Assembly (NCBI GenBank): GCA_964444925.1
Contig: CAYUIV010000008.1
Location: 1-40,664, forward strand
Direction of reading: 5' to 3'
DNA from: CAYUIV01 sp964444925
GTDB lineage: Bacteria > Pseudomonadota > Gammaproteobacteria > Diplorickettsiales > Diplorickettsiaceae
Length of the DNA: 40,664 nt
Of the stretch, positions 8,103 to 17,091 are shown in pieces; positions within the stretch are counted from its first letter, which is position 1; each line of letters opens with the position of its first letter. The notes beneath the pieces were generated by a model. The model did no database searches, had not been told where the DNA came from, and worked only from the letters and a program-made list of their open reading frames with translations. Made by a program: the position numbers and the translations under genes.

Positions 8103-10076
8103 TTGAGTTACTTGATTAATTTTTTTGACATAATCCTTGTACTTATGAATCTAGCTTCAAAAGAAATTTTAAGTTCTACTCTTACTTCACCAGAAACAAA
8201 CCTCTTACCACAGACAAAAAAGAAAGATAAATTCATTCTTTTTTTCAAATTAAAATTCTTAGAACAACTTCTTATTTTCTTTGAACCCGGAGCGCAAAGC
8301 CCTTTTAGCAATAATCTTGAAGCACTTTGTTATCTTTTATATTATGTTGTTCATTCTCCAAACACAGCGCAGGATTTTGAAAAATGTTTGAAAGAAATAA
8401 GAACTTTTTTCGACATGGAATTTTTTCAGGAAAAAATCAAAGGGTTCGTGCCACCTTATAAAGTCGTATACTTTACTTCTCAAGGTATAATACAACAAAT
8501 AACGACGCACTCTTTTTTAAAAAGTATTCAGGTAATTGATGAAATACCATTAAAAAATGTAAAAGATCCAGAAAAAATTTGGCAAAATACAGTATTTCCT
8601 AGAGTAGAATGTACCTTACAGCAAAGTACGAAGCACGATAATTATTGGTATAAAAGTCAACTACTTCTTTCTATAGAAACATCTCTTCTTAGATATTTTC
8701 ACAATGGTATTGTGCTTATCTATCAAAATAAACAGACGCAAGACATAAAAAAATTTAACAGTGAACAGGCTATGGTCTGCTTATATCTGTTTGAGCAACC
8801 TAACAAACCCATAACTTCAATCAAAGACGAGATGAAGCTTTGTGCTTCTATTGAGCGGTTAGCAGAACTTTCTCAATCAAGCGATAAAAGAGAGATTTTG
8901 CGGAAAAATAGTCGAGCTACATTTTTAGACTCAATCGTACTACAGTCTCTGATGTGTTTCGATATGGAGATTACTCTTTCAATTGACACTATTCAAAAAA
9001 TACATACCAAAATTCTTTTTGGTGAGGTAAACAAAGTAGAAAAACTGCATAAAATCATACAAGAATCTCATCAAGTATTTCAATCTAAAAAAATTGTTCG
9101 AATGTTTCATCATACATGGCAGGTTGAGGCTAAATCAACAGGAGAAGAAGAAAATAGATTACTTAAAAATTATGAAGCTATTCTTTTTATTTACCAGTTA
9201 AATGGTGCTTGCTTACATCCCTTGGAATCAACACAAATAGGTATACCTTCACAGCTATGCAAGGAAACAAATAGAAAACTAAAACGCGATCTCTTTCTTC
9301 AAAGGCGAGATGCGATACCTTACTGTAATGTGATCTATTATAATACCCAAAAAGAGCCTTTTCAATTGAAAAAATCAATAGCAATTGAGGCTATCAAAGC
9401 ACTCTCTGAAAATATATTGAAAAAATCTCTTTCATCTTCTAAGATAGAGCAGGAAATGTGTTTCTATATCAATAAAAATAATTTTCAAAAGAAAATAAGT
9501 TTTATTGAAGAAGATGAAAACATCGCAAAGTATTATTATACTCACCAAGCATTTCAATCTTTGTGTACAACTCGTGATATTAAATCGAATGCTAGCCAAA
9601 GTTATATTCTCATAACACGCAAAAATATAGAGTTTTTAAAAGAAAAAATAGAGCAAAATGAATGGCTTCGACAAGATACAAACGCTTTTTGTCATATGCT
9701 TGATACTATCATGCTACAGTTTTCAAGTCTTATGAGCTTTTTTAATCACATTTCTTTAACGACTCAAAGAATAGGTACTCAAAAAGGTATTGTAGCCATT
9801 CATGAAGCCTATTGTACTTTTGATGTAGAGGTTAATTCGGAAAAATTGGGTAAGTTATTTTTTTTACCACAATCTTTTTTTCAAACCCATAACATTGATA
9901 CGCAATACCGAGAAGAAGAACAGAAAAAGCAATACGTGATTCGATACGAAAATATACTTTCTGATACAGAGACAGAAATCATTCCATTTTCAGAATTAAA
10001 ATCAAAAATCGAATCTATTCATCCATTTTTTGAATCTTTCTCTTCTTCCCTACTCAAAAGATCTTCATTTAAGTAA
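8103..10076 (+). CDS. uncharacterised 657-aa protein, possible secreted effector
   Basis: A long intact frame that I cannot assign to a family. The N-terminal 15 residues are hydrophobic, but the rest is soluble in character, rich in Lys, Glu, Gln, Ser and Phe, with no repeat or catalytic motif I can name. The C-terminal 60 residues hold an acidic/basic cluster (REEEQKK) and then a Ser/Phe-rich tail (FFESFSSSLLKRSSFK), loosely like the C-terminal signals of Dot/Icm substrates; this is suggestive only. The start is uncertain: TTG at 8103 is only 2 bases from AAGGA, TTG at 8112 is better spaced (11 bases), and the first ATG is at 8145. It stands alone between two gaps without genes, typical of acquired accessory genes. 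Confidence 0.75.
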   Translation: MSYLINFFDIILVLMNLASKEILSSTLTSPETNLLPQTKKKDKFILFFKLKFLEQLLIFFEPGAQSPFSNNLEALCYLLYYVVHSPNTAQDFEKCLKEIRTFFDMEFFQEKIKGFVPPYKVVYFTSQGIIQQITTHSFLKSIQVIDEIPLKNVKDPEKIWQNTVFPRVECTLQQSTKHDNYWYKSQLLLSIETSLLRYFHNGIVLIYQNKQTQDIKKFNSEQAMVCLYLFEQPNKPITSIKDEMKLCASIERLAELSQSSDKREILRKNSRATFLDSIVLQSLMCFDMEITLSIDTIQKIHTKILFGEVNKVEKLHKIIQESHQVFQSKKIVRMFHHTWQVEAKSTGEEENRLLKNYEAILFIYQLNGACLHPLESTQIGIPSQLCKETNRKLKRDLFLQRRDAIPYCNVIYYNTQKEPFQLKKSIAIEAIKALSENILKKSLSSSKIEQEMCFYINKNNFQKKISFIEEDENIAKYYYTHQAFQSLCTTRDIKSNASQSYILITRKNIEFLKEKIEQNEWLRQDTNAFCHMLDTIMLQFSSLMSFFNHISLTTQRIGTQKGIVAIHEAYCTFDVEVNSEKLGKLFFLPQSFFQTHNIDTQYREEEQKKQYVIRYENILSDTETEIIPFSELKSKIESIHPFFESFSSSLLKRSSFK

Positions 10077-10450
10077 AATGACTTTTTTATTTTTCAACAG
10101 GTATTGAAATGACTCCATGATCCATACATTTTTTTTCAAAACTTATTTTTACCGTATTCAATAGATTATCTCTTATAGCAAAGCGTATAAAAGTCTGCTA
10201 TAGAACAAAATAGCGCTGTAATAATATAGGCTAATTTAGCTTTAATGCTATGTTTTTTTCTTTATAAAAAGGGTAATGAATAATTTTATTTTTCACATTA
10301 TAGTGTAGCAATTGTATATTTTTATTTGAGAAGATTAATGCTTTGGCCAGCTAATAAGCTTAATTCTTAAAAAAATTAGAAACTATTACCATATCTTTTC
10401 TTCATGGTATATGAAGGAATTCATTAAAGAATATTTTTCTATTGCAAAGG
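10077..10450. other. 374-bp gap without a recognisable gene
   Basis: Sequence between the 3' ends of the 657-residue gene and dnaE. Only short, weak inverted repeats are visible: TACCAT/ATGGTA around 10387-10409 and CTTCAT/ATGAAG at 10400-10416. They share bases, so they would be alternative structures. Neither is followed by a T-run on either strand. No RNA gene or degraded coding frame is recognised. Confidence 0.45.
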
Positions 10451-13400
10451 TTAGTATCTAATATACACTTTCGAGAATTTAAAATTTTCTCTCAAGGCTG
10501 TTAATAATGTGTTAGTTGGTAATATATTCCATTGTGTACCAAGTGTAATGTACATACAAAGATTATCCACTTGATATTCTATAACAATAGGCGTTGCCCC
10601 TTTTGGAACAGATTTCAAATAACTTTTTAGCGATGCAATGAATTGAGGCTGTTCTATAATGGTTGATTCTTTTATATTAAGACATAACTGTTTTCCCCAC
10701 GTTTGTCGCATCTGTTCAACATTCCAAAATGTTTTACAAGTGAGACGCGTCTCTTGACTGATGCGATCTTGATATTTTTCAACGTGTATAATCAGCAACG
10801 TATCTTTTACTAACTGCACCCGGTAGTGATCGTACATCTCTGAGGAAAGCTTCAATTCAAAACGCTTTTGCATATCTTCTACGGTTAAAATGACAAACCG
10901 ACTACCTTTTTTTGTAAATTTTACTTGAATATTCACTAGCCACACCGCAAGGTACATCGGTATTTGCGTTTGTTGTCTATCTATTTGACTAACAGGAATC
11001 AGCGAAAGCGCTTTTAACTCTGCATCGTAGGTGCAGATAGGATGATGTGTACAATAAAAGCCTAGTGTTTCTTTTTCTTTTTGCATAAGAAAAAGTGGTG
11101 TATTTTTCTGATTTGTTTGCACTTGGTCTTGTATCGCAATAGAGAGCATTTCTTCTGCTTTAAATAGATCAAATTGTGCATTAGAGCTAGTAACTGCTTT
11201 TTGAAAAGCAGAACGAATGGCTGTTTCTAATTGTGCTGCAAGCGTCGCTCTGGTCTCATTAAAACAATCTAGACTTCCTGAATAAATTAATGCTTCTAAT
11301 GCACGTCGATTAATTTTCTCTTTTTCTATACGATGACATAAATCAAATAGATTTTGAAAAGGTCCCGCTATTTTCTGTCGTTCAAGCAAATGCTCAATCA
11401 TTGCTTGTCCGACTCCTTTAACTGCACCTAGCCCATATTCAATATTTCCTTGTTCATCTACTGTAAAAAGATAGTGGCTTCGATGAATATTAGGAGGATT
11501 GACTGTGAGACAAAGCATGCGGCATTCATAGATCAAAGCCACTAACTTTTCTGTATTTTCTATTTCAGTAGAGAGTACAGCAGCCATGAATTCCGAAGGG
11601 TGATGCGCTTTAAGAAAAGCCGTTTGATACGAAAGTAGCGCGTAAGCAACAGAATGTGACTTATTAAAACCATAGCCTGCAAACTTTTCAATTAAATCAA
11701 ACATCGTATTTGCAAAGTCTCGATTAATATTTTTCTTTTGCGCACCTGACAAAAAGGACACTCTTTGTTTTGCCATCTCAAGAGGTTTCTTTTTTCCCAT
11801 GGCTCTTCTTAAAATATCTGCTTGACCTAAACTGTATCCAGCTAGCACTTGTGCGATTTGCATCACCTGTTCTTGATAAATAATTACGCCATAAGTAGGT
11901 TTTAGAATAGGCTCTAGTAATGGATGAAAATACTTAACCTTAGCAAGATCTTGTTTTCTCTCAATAAAATCTTCTACCATACCTGATTGCAACGGACCTG
12001 GTCTAAATAATGCAATGAGTGCCACAATGTCGTCAAAATGATCAGGCATAAGACGTTGTAACAGTGCGCGAATTCCACGTGATTCTAGTTGAAACACGGC
12101 AGTGACTTTTCCTTCACGCAAAAGTGCAAATGTTTTTGCATCTTGCAAAGGCAATTGCTCAATGTTGATCAATGGTTTTTTGTGTAGTGTGAGTTTTTGA
12201 TTGATGATTTTAAGTGCCCAATCAATAATCGTTAAAGTACGAAGACCTAAAAAATCAAATTTGACTAACCCAATACTTTCAAGGTCGTCTTTGTCAAGTT
12301 GCGTAATGCTATAAGGCATTCCCGATTCGTAATAAAGGGCTGTATAATTTGTCAACGCACGTGGTGCAATGACGACTCCTCCTGCATGCGTTCCTACATT
12401 TCGCACTAATCCTTCTAGCTTTCTTGCAAGATCAATCAAAGTTTGCACTTCCTCTTCTTTTTCGTAGCGTGTTTGCAAGCTGTCAGTTGACTGATCCTTA
12501 CGACTTAATGCTTTTTCAAGTGTCATTCCCACTTCAAAAGGCACCAGTTTTGCAATGGTATCGACCATCCTGTAAGGATAATTTAAAACGCGTCCTACAT
12601 CTCTTACGACCGCACGTGCTGCCATCGTTCCAAAAGTGATAATTTGCGCAACTGCTTTTTTACCATAGCGCTCCGTCACGTAGGCAATGACCTTGTCACG
12701 TTTTTCCATACAAAAGTCAATATCGAAATCAGGAAGAGAAATACGTTCAATATTTAAAAATCGCTCAAATAATAAGCCATAGTAAATAGGATCTAAATCG
12801 GTAATATTGAGCGCATAGGCAACTAAAGAGCCAGCTCCTGAACCACGCCCTGGACCAACAGGAACTGCCTGACTTTTCGCCCAATGAATAAAATCGGCTA
12901 CAATTAAAAAATAACCGGCAAAACCCATTTTATTAATGACATCAAGCTCTAATTCTAAACGTTTAAAGTAAGAAAGACGCTGTTGTTCTTGTATTTCTTT
13001 AGAGACTACAGTATTTGTAGGATTGATTTGTTGTAGAGCTAGTCGATCAGATAACCCTTTTTTTGCTTTTTCAATGAGATATTGCTCTGCTGTATTTTTT
13101 TGTGGTACAGGAAAATTAGGTAAATGCGTTTCTTTCAATGCAAGTAGTACATTACAACGCTTTGCAATTTCTACGCTATTTTGTAATGCACTTGGGATGT
13201 CCTTGAAAAGGATTTGCATTTCTTCGGTACTTTTTAAATATTGTTCATCCGTATAAATACTGTGTTTTTTCGTTTCTACTGAAAGTGTTGAGCCTTTTTG
13301 AATACACATGCGTGCTTGATGGGCTAGAAAGTCGTCTTTTTGTAGAAAACAAGTATTGTGTGTTGCAACGACAGGAATGTGATACTCATACGCCAGTTGG

Positions 13401-13951
13401 CATGCAGAAGCAATATAGATTTCTTCATTTTTTTGACCCATTCGTTGAAGCTCAATATAAAACCGATTCTTGAAAATCGATTGCCAAGCCTTTAAGTGAG
13501 TAGCGGCTTGTTGTAAATCATTTCGTAAAATTGCCTGACCAATATTACCATGTATACCACCTGACAATAGGATTAATCCTTCGTTATTTTCAACTAACCA
13601 TTGTTTCTGAATCGCTAAAGATGCTTTATCTAAGCGTTCTAAGTAAGATCTTGAAATTAACTGTAATAGTCGGTGGTAACCTGTGATATTTTGACAAAGC
13701 AATGTCACGGGGCTTGACTGAGAGGACACATGATCTATTACCCAAACGTCGGCACCAAAAATGGGTTTAATACCTGCTGAACTCATTGCTTGATAAAATT
13801 TTACCGCCGCAAATAGGTTCATTTGATCGGTAATTGCTAAAGCAGGTAAGTGTAAACGTTTGGAAAAATCGACAAGCAATGGAATACGTACAACACTGTC
13901 TTCTAAAGAATATTCTGTATGTAATCGAAGATGTATAAAAGCAGGTGACAT
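10451..13951 (-). CDS. dnaE: DNA polymerase III alpha subunit
   Basis: The replicative polymerase, 1166 residues against 1160 in E. coli, so full length. In order: N-terminal PHP domain starting FIHLRLHTEYSLEDS, with KPIFGADVW; the polymerase core with GPGRGSGAGSLVAY and the catalytic aspartates in PDFDIDFCMEK (about 400-410); the palm/finger elements NVGTHAGGVVIAP, ALFRPGPLQSGM and GYGFNKSHSVAYALLSYQ (about 745-765); then the helix-hairpin-helix region and a C-terminal OB-fold/tau-binding part. It is transcribed away from the 275-residue unknown gene, with 280 bp between them. Nothing in the sequence suggests loss of function. Confidence 0.98.
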   Translation of the reverse strand: MSPAFIHLRLHTEYSLEDSVVRIPLLVDFSKRLHLPALAITDQMNLFAAVKFYQAMSSAGIKPIFGADVWVIDHVSSQSSPVTLLCQNITGYHRLLQLISRSYLERLDKASLAIQKQWLVENNEGLILLSGGIHGNIGQAILRNDLQQAATHLKAWQSIFKNRFYIELQRMGQKNEEIYIASACQLAYEYHIPVVATHNTCFLQKDDFLAHQARMCIQKGSTLSVETKKHSIYTDEQYLKSTEEMQILFKDIPSALQNSVEIAKRCNVLLALKETHLPNFPVPQKNTAEQYLIEKAKKGLSDRLALQQINPTNTVVSKEIQEQQRLSYFKRLELELDVINKMGFAGYFLIVADFIHWAKSQAVPVGPGRGSGAGSLVAYALNITDLDPIYYGLLFERFLNIERISLPDFDIDFCMEKRDKVIAYVTERYGKKAVAQIITFGTMAARAVVRDVGRVLNYPYRMVDTIAKLVPFEVGMTLEKALSRKDQSTDSLQTRYEKEEEVQTLIDLARKLEGLVRNVGTHAGGVVIAPRALTNYTALYYESGMPYSITQLDKDDLESIGLVKFDFLGLRTLTIIDWALKIINQKLTLHKKPLINIEQLPLQDAKTFALLREGKVTAVFQLESRGIRALLQRLMPDHFDDIVALIALFRPGPLQSGMVEDFIERKQDLAKVKYFHPLLEPILKPTYGVIIYQEQVMQIAQVLAGYSLGQADILRRAMGKKKPLEMAKQRVSFLSGAQKKNINRDFANTMFDLIEKFAGYGFNKSHSVAYALLSYQTAFLKAHHPSEFMAAVLSTEIENTEKLVALIYECRMLCLTVNPPNIHRSHYLFTVDEQGNIEYGLGAVKGVGQAMIEHLLERQKIAGPFQNLFDLCHRIEKEKINRRALEALIYSGSLDCFNETRATLAAQLETAIRSAFQKAVTSSNAQFDLFKAEEMLSIAIQDQVQTNQKNTPLFLMQKEKETLGFYCTHHPICTYDAELKALSLIPVSQIDRQQTQIPMYLAVWLVNIQVKFTKKGSRFVILTVEDMQKRFELKLSSEMYDHYRVQLVKDTLLIIHVEKYQDRISQETRLTCKTFWNVEQMRQTWGKQLCLNIKESTIIEQPQFIASLKSYLKSVPKGATPIVIEYQVDNLCMYITLGTQWNILPTNTLLTALRENFKFSKVYIRY

Positions 13952-14154
13952 AAATGATCTCGTTAAATCGAGGAATTCATCTTTTAAGTAATGTTTTTAG
14001 AATGATCGCCGCATCACTGAAGCCATTTCCTAAAATGCAGCAAAATTATTTTATCAAAAGCTTAAAAAAGCACAATGATCGAGCTATAACACATAATAAA
14101 TAAGATATTTTATCAAAATAATATGCATCATAGGTATTGATGTTTTTTTATTTC

Positions 14155-14183
14155 TTGCAATGAAAAATGTATTTTCTTATAAA
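14155..14183 (+). promoter_or_regulatory. candidate sigma-70 promoter for the 275-aa gene
   Basis: TTGCAA (14155-14160), a 17-base spacer and TATAAA (14178-14183) match the sigma-70 pattern at 4/6 and 5/6 positions. Transcription would begin near 14190, giving a leader of about 40 bases that includes AAGAGG before the ATG at 14232. This is by eye; AT-rich DNA yields chance matches. Confidence 0.4.
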
Positions 14184-14231
14184 GTCTGGTAATAATAAAA
14201 GTAATAAAGGATGTATTAAAAAGAGGTATCT

Positions 14232-15059
14232 ATGAGACCTATTACGCAGGAATGGCGTTTTTACAATTTGCTTGTTGGCCTTTTAAGCTATAGCTTGATT
14301 ATTCAAATTAGTTTAATAACACAACAAAAACTGATGTTTCGTGAAAAAAAAGATTCCAGTAGCGCTATACATACTATTCAATTAGAAAATGAAGCAATAA
14401 TAGAAGGTACAAAAGCAGGGCTTGGTTTATTATCAAAGCACTTTGTTGAAGGAGAAAGTCATTTCATATTAGGTACAACACATCCTATCAATATCAAAAT
14501 TCCTAAAAACTATCTTTTATTTCAACCGTCCCGTTCAAAACAGGTACTAAATGCACTGTTATTTGCTTTCCCCCAAGAAGAAAACACGCTGCAATCGATC
14601 TCTCCACTTATAGTATTACTCACGCCTTGCCCTAAAAATAAGATGACTTTTTATTATCTTAATAGACAAAATACTTTGTACGCATTGTCTAATCTTATTC
14701 TAAGCTATTTATATCCTTTTATTTCCTATCAATCTTTTTATACATGGCAAAAAAAATGTGGTTTTCTTATTCAATCAACCATTTTTCCTTTGGAAATCTT
14801 AGCAAAACATCAAGACCAAAACCAACCTTTCAATACACAAAACACCAATAAAACGGAAACCATTTATTACTACCGCTCTTCTAAAAAATTTGCATATTCT
14901 AATGAATGGATTAGTTGTTTGGATGGCCTATGTGAGTACAACTGGATTTATAAAGGTATATGGGTTCGTACTTTATTTAAAGAGCATTTGCTACTTGAGT
15001 ATGAAAAAATTCAAGAAAAAATAAATCGCAAACTTGATCAGTTTGTGATAAATTACTAG
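14232..15059 (+). CDS. uncharacterised membrane-anchored protein (275 aa)
   Basis: Not recognised. The N-terminus has a short polar stretch followed by a hydrophobic segment (about residues 13-31, LVGLLSYSLIIQISLI), probably a signal anchor. It is followed by a mixed region with a conspicuous hydrophobic patch at about 148-165 (LSNLILSYLYPFISYQSF). Four cysteines lie in the latter part, two of them in CLDGLCEYNW. A good AAGAGG lies 7 bases before the ATG, and a plausible promoter lies upstream. It is between dnaE and the ErpA-like gene, with no obvious link to either. It could be a lineage-specific envelope protein or a secreted factor. Confidence 0.65.
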   Translation: MRPITQEWRFYNLLVGLLSYSLIIQISLITQQKLMFREKKDSSSAIHTIQLENEAIIEGTKAGLGLLSKHFVEGESHFILGTTHPINIKIPKNYLLFQPSRSKQVLNALLFAFPQEENTLQSISPLIVLLTPCPKNKMTFYYLNRQNTLYALSNLILSYLYPFISYQSFYTWQKKCGFLIQSTIFPLEILAKHQDQNQPFNTQNTNKTETIYYYRSSKKFAYSNEWISCLDGLCEYNWIYKGIWVRTLFKEHLLLEYEKIQEKINRKLDQFVINY

Positions 15060-15148
15060 CATTACATGGTAATTCACGATCGTGTGTATTGACCTGTTTT
15101 GTAAATTACGCCATCATTATCGCCACAAATTTTTTAAATAGAAATATC

Positions 15149-15646
15149 ATGTCGGTATCTACTGCGCTACTCAATACTAATTTTTCTCAGAAAAAAACAC
15201 CCTCTCCAATGACAATGACAGCAACAGCAGCGTTAAAAATTTTTGAGATTACTGAAGAAGAAAAAACCATTGCTTGGAATCAGCTTGAATTTTTGTTGAA
15301 CAATCAAGTATTTTTCAATGTAAACAATTACAGTATTATATTTAATTGGACAAAAGAGCTTTGCGCAAATTTGGCACTTAAACTACGATTTGCGATTACT
15401 GGAGGGGGGTGCCATGGATTTCGTTATAACCCAACGCTGGCGCAGCAAATACAACCACAAGATACTGTCATTACCTACTTGCTCACTACCTCTGTAGAGG
15501 TATTTTGCCTAATTGATCCCTTTAGTTTACAAATTTTACGCGGTGCAGAAATTGATTACGAAGAAAATATACAAGGAGGACATTTCATTATTCGTAATTT
15601 GAAAACAAAAACAACCTGTGGCTGCGGCGCATCATTTACTTTATAA
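15149..15646 (+). CDS. erpA: ErpA-like A-type Fe-S carrier with extended N-terminus
   Basis: The C-terminal half closely follows ErpA, the essential carrier that delivers Fe-S clusters to target enzymes: LRFAITGGGCHGFRY with Cys88, the strand LIDPFSLQILRGAEIDYEE, and the C-terminal CGCGASF with Cys157 and Cys159. It is 165 residues from the ATG at 15149, against about 115 for typical ErpA. The extra length is a Ser/Thr-rich tail of about 28 residues, plus roughly 20-25 residues between the first helix and the GGGC strand (FNVNNYSIIFNWTKELC). A TTG at 15089 would lengthen it further but has no support. It precedes ubiE by 57 bases; the quinone genes that follow are on the same strand. Confidence 0.88.
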   Translation: MSVSTALLNTNFSQKKTPSPMTMTATAALKIFEITEEEKTIAWNQLEFLLNNQVFFNVNNYSIIFNWTKELCANLALKLRFAITGGGCHGFRYNPTLAQQIQPQDTVITYLLTTSVEVFCLIDPFSLQILRGAEIDYEENIQGGHFIIRNLKTKTTCGCGASFTL

Positions 15647-15703
15647 ATATAAAACCTTTTTTTATTTTAATTTTCACTTTTTATCTAAAGTATTCGTATT
15701 GTT

Positions 15704-16483
15704 ATGAAACTGAATAATGACACTAAGGTATCGCTGCTTGGAGAGAAGAAAACAGATTTTGGAAACCAATCTCTCTCTTTTAGCGAAAAAGTAAAGCGTG
15801 TTGATGCCGTTTTTGAGTCCGTTGCACCTCAGTATGACATTATGAACGATATGATGTCTTTAGGGATGCATCGGCTATGGAAATTTTTCATGATTGCGAT
15901 CAGTCAAATTCAACCTGCAAGTCGTGTATTGGACCTTGCAACAGGCACTGGTGATATTGCAAAACGTTTATATCCAAAATTAGGTGCAACAGGTCAGCTC
16001 ACTCTCCTAGACCGTAATAGTAAAATGTTAAATTTAGCGCGTGATCGTCTTATCAATCGCGGTTTCACAAAGAATATTACGTTTGTTCAAGCTTCTGCAG
16101 AAGCACTTCCTTTCCAAGATAACACTTTTGATCACATTACGATTGCTTTTGGTTTACGAAATATTACCTACAAGAAAGAGGCTTTACTTGAAATGCATCG
16201 TATCTTAAAACCAGCAGGTCAGCTGATGGTTTTAGAATTTTCAAAGCCTATTTCCCCTTTTTTAAATAAACTCTACAATTTCTACTCTATACATTGGATA
16301 CCGCGTTTAGGAAATTGGATCGCAAAAGACAAAGCAAGCTATCAATATTTAATTGAATCCATTCAACGACATCCTGATGCTAATACATTACGAAATGAAA
16401 TACTCAATATAGGATTTTCAAAATGTGATTACCATCAACTAAGTCTTGGTATTGTAGCATTACACAGAGCTTGGAAAGCATAA
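15704..16483 (+). CDS. ubiE: ubiquinone/menaquinone methyltransferase UbiE
   Basis: A 259-residue class I SAM-dependent methyltransferase that C-methylates the benzoquinol ring in ubiquinone (and menaquinone) synthesis. Visible are the family start APQYDIMNDMMSLGMHRLWK (about 45-64), the SAM-binding motif VLDLATGTGDIAKRL (about 77-91), LTLLDRNSKMLNLAR as the acidic motif II region, and ITIAFGLRNITYKKEAL. Length is the family norm with a short N-terminal extension. It is followed 3 bases later by ubiJ, so the ubiE-ubiJ-ubiB block is almost certainly one operon. Confidence 0.97.
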   Translation: MKLNNDTKVSLLGEKKTDFGNQSLSFSEKVKRVDAVFESVAPQYDIMNDMMSLGMHRLWKFFMIAISQIQPASRVLDLATGTGDIAKRLYPKLGATGQLTLLDRNSKMLNLARDRLINRGFTKNITFVQASAEALPFQDNTFDHITIAFGLRNITYKKEALLEMHRILKPAGQLMVLEFSKPISPFLNKLYNFYSIHWIPRLGNWIAKDKASYQYLIESIQRHPDANTLRNEILNIGFSKCDYHQLSLGIVALHRAWKA

Positions 16484-16486
16484 TGT

Positions 16487-17086
16487 ATGATGTTACGTAC
16501 TCAACTTTTTGAACTGGGTTTACATGGTATCGAAGTTATCCTTAATCAATACTTATACTTAGATCCAGAGACACCTATTGCATTGTCAGAACTAAAAGAT
16601 AAAGTGATCGCGATTGCAACAAAAGAAAATTGTATTTATTTTTCTATCACCTCTACTCAAATTAAAATTACACAGACGGTAGAAAAACCGGTGACAGTAA
16701 AAATCAAAACAGATCTTTTTGAATATTTAAATATTATCACACAAAATACAGTAGCCTCTCGTCAATTACAGCTTTCAGGTGATTTAGAATGCGCACAGAA
16801 GTTTCAATCACTTTTTAAAAATAGACACATCGATTGGGAGGAGCAATTATCTAAACTGTTTGGGGATCACATGGCCTATATTATTGTATTAGTGTTAAAA
16901 ACAGGTAATAGCTGGGTTAAAGATACAACCCATAGTTTGCAAACAAGTCTAAGAGAATATTTAGTAGAGTCCAAGATATTACCCATTGCAAATGATATGA
17001 CTACATGTAGTGAAGCAGTTTATACGTTGCAAGAAGAAACTGAACGATTAGCAGCACGCATTGATTACCTAGAAAAACTGCTCTAA
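16487..17086 (+). CDS. ubiJ: ubiquinone biosynthesis accessory factor UbiJ (SCP2 domain)
   Basis: A 199-residue protein in the ubiJ position between ubiE and ubiB. The N-terminal about 115 residues fit the SCP2 lipid-binding fold, ending in a strand/helix region with LQLSGDLECAQKFQSLF, the usual signature of this group. The C-terminus (about 165-199) is a charged, coiled-coil-like helix (LQEETERLAARIDYLEKLL). UbiJ binds ubiquinone intermediates and helps organise the soluble Ubi complex. Primary sequence is poorly conserved in this family, so context carries much of the call. Two successive ATG codons occur at the start; I take the first. Confidence 0.87.
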   Translation: MMLRTQLFELGLHGIEVILNQYLYLDPETPIALSELKDKVIAIATKENCIYFSITSTQIKITQTVEKPVTVKIKTDLFEYLNIITQNTVASRQLQLSGDLECAQKFQSLFKNRHIDWEEQLSKLFGDHMAYIIVLVLKTGNSWVKDTTHSLQTSLREYLVESKILPIANDMTTCSEAVYTLQEETERLAARIDYLEKLL

Positions 17087-17091
17087 TTTTT

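Noticed and set aside
10165..10190. A 15-base match (CTTATAGCAAAGCGT) to sequence near 35910
   Set aside because: Only two copies, no flanking similarity, and the second lies in the pseudogene; chance is likely.
12424..13473. Plus-strand frames within dnaE (and similar frames opposite priA, tamA and others)
   Set aside because: They lie antisense to strongly conserved genes and show no family features.
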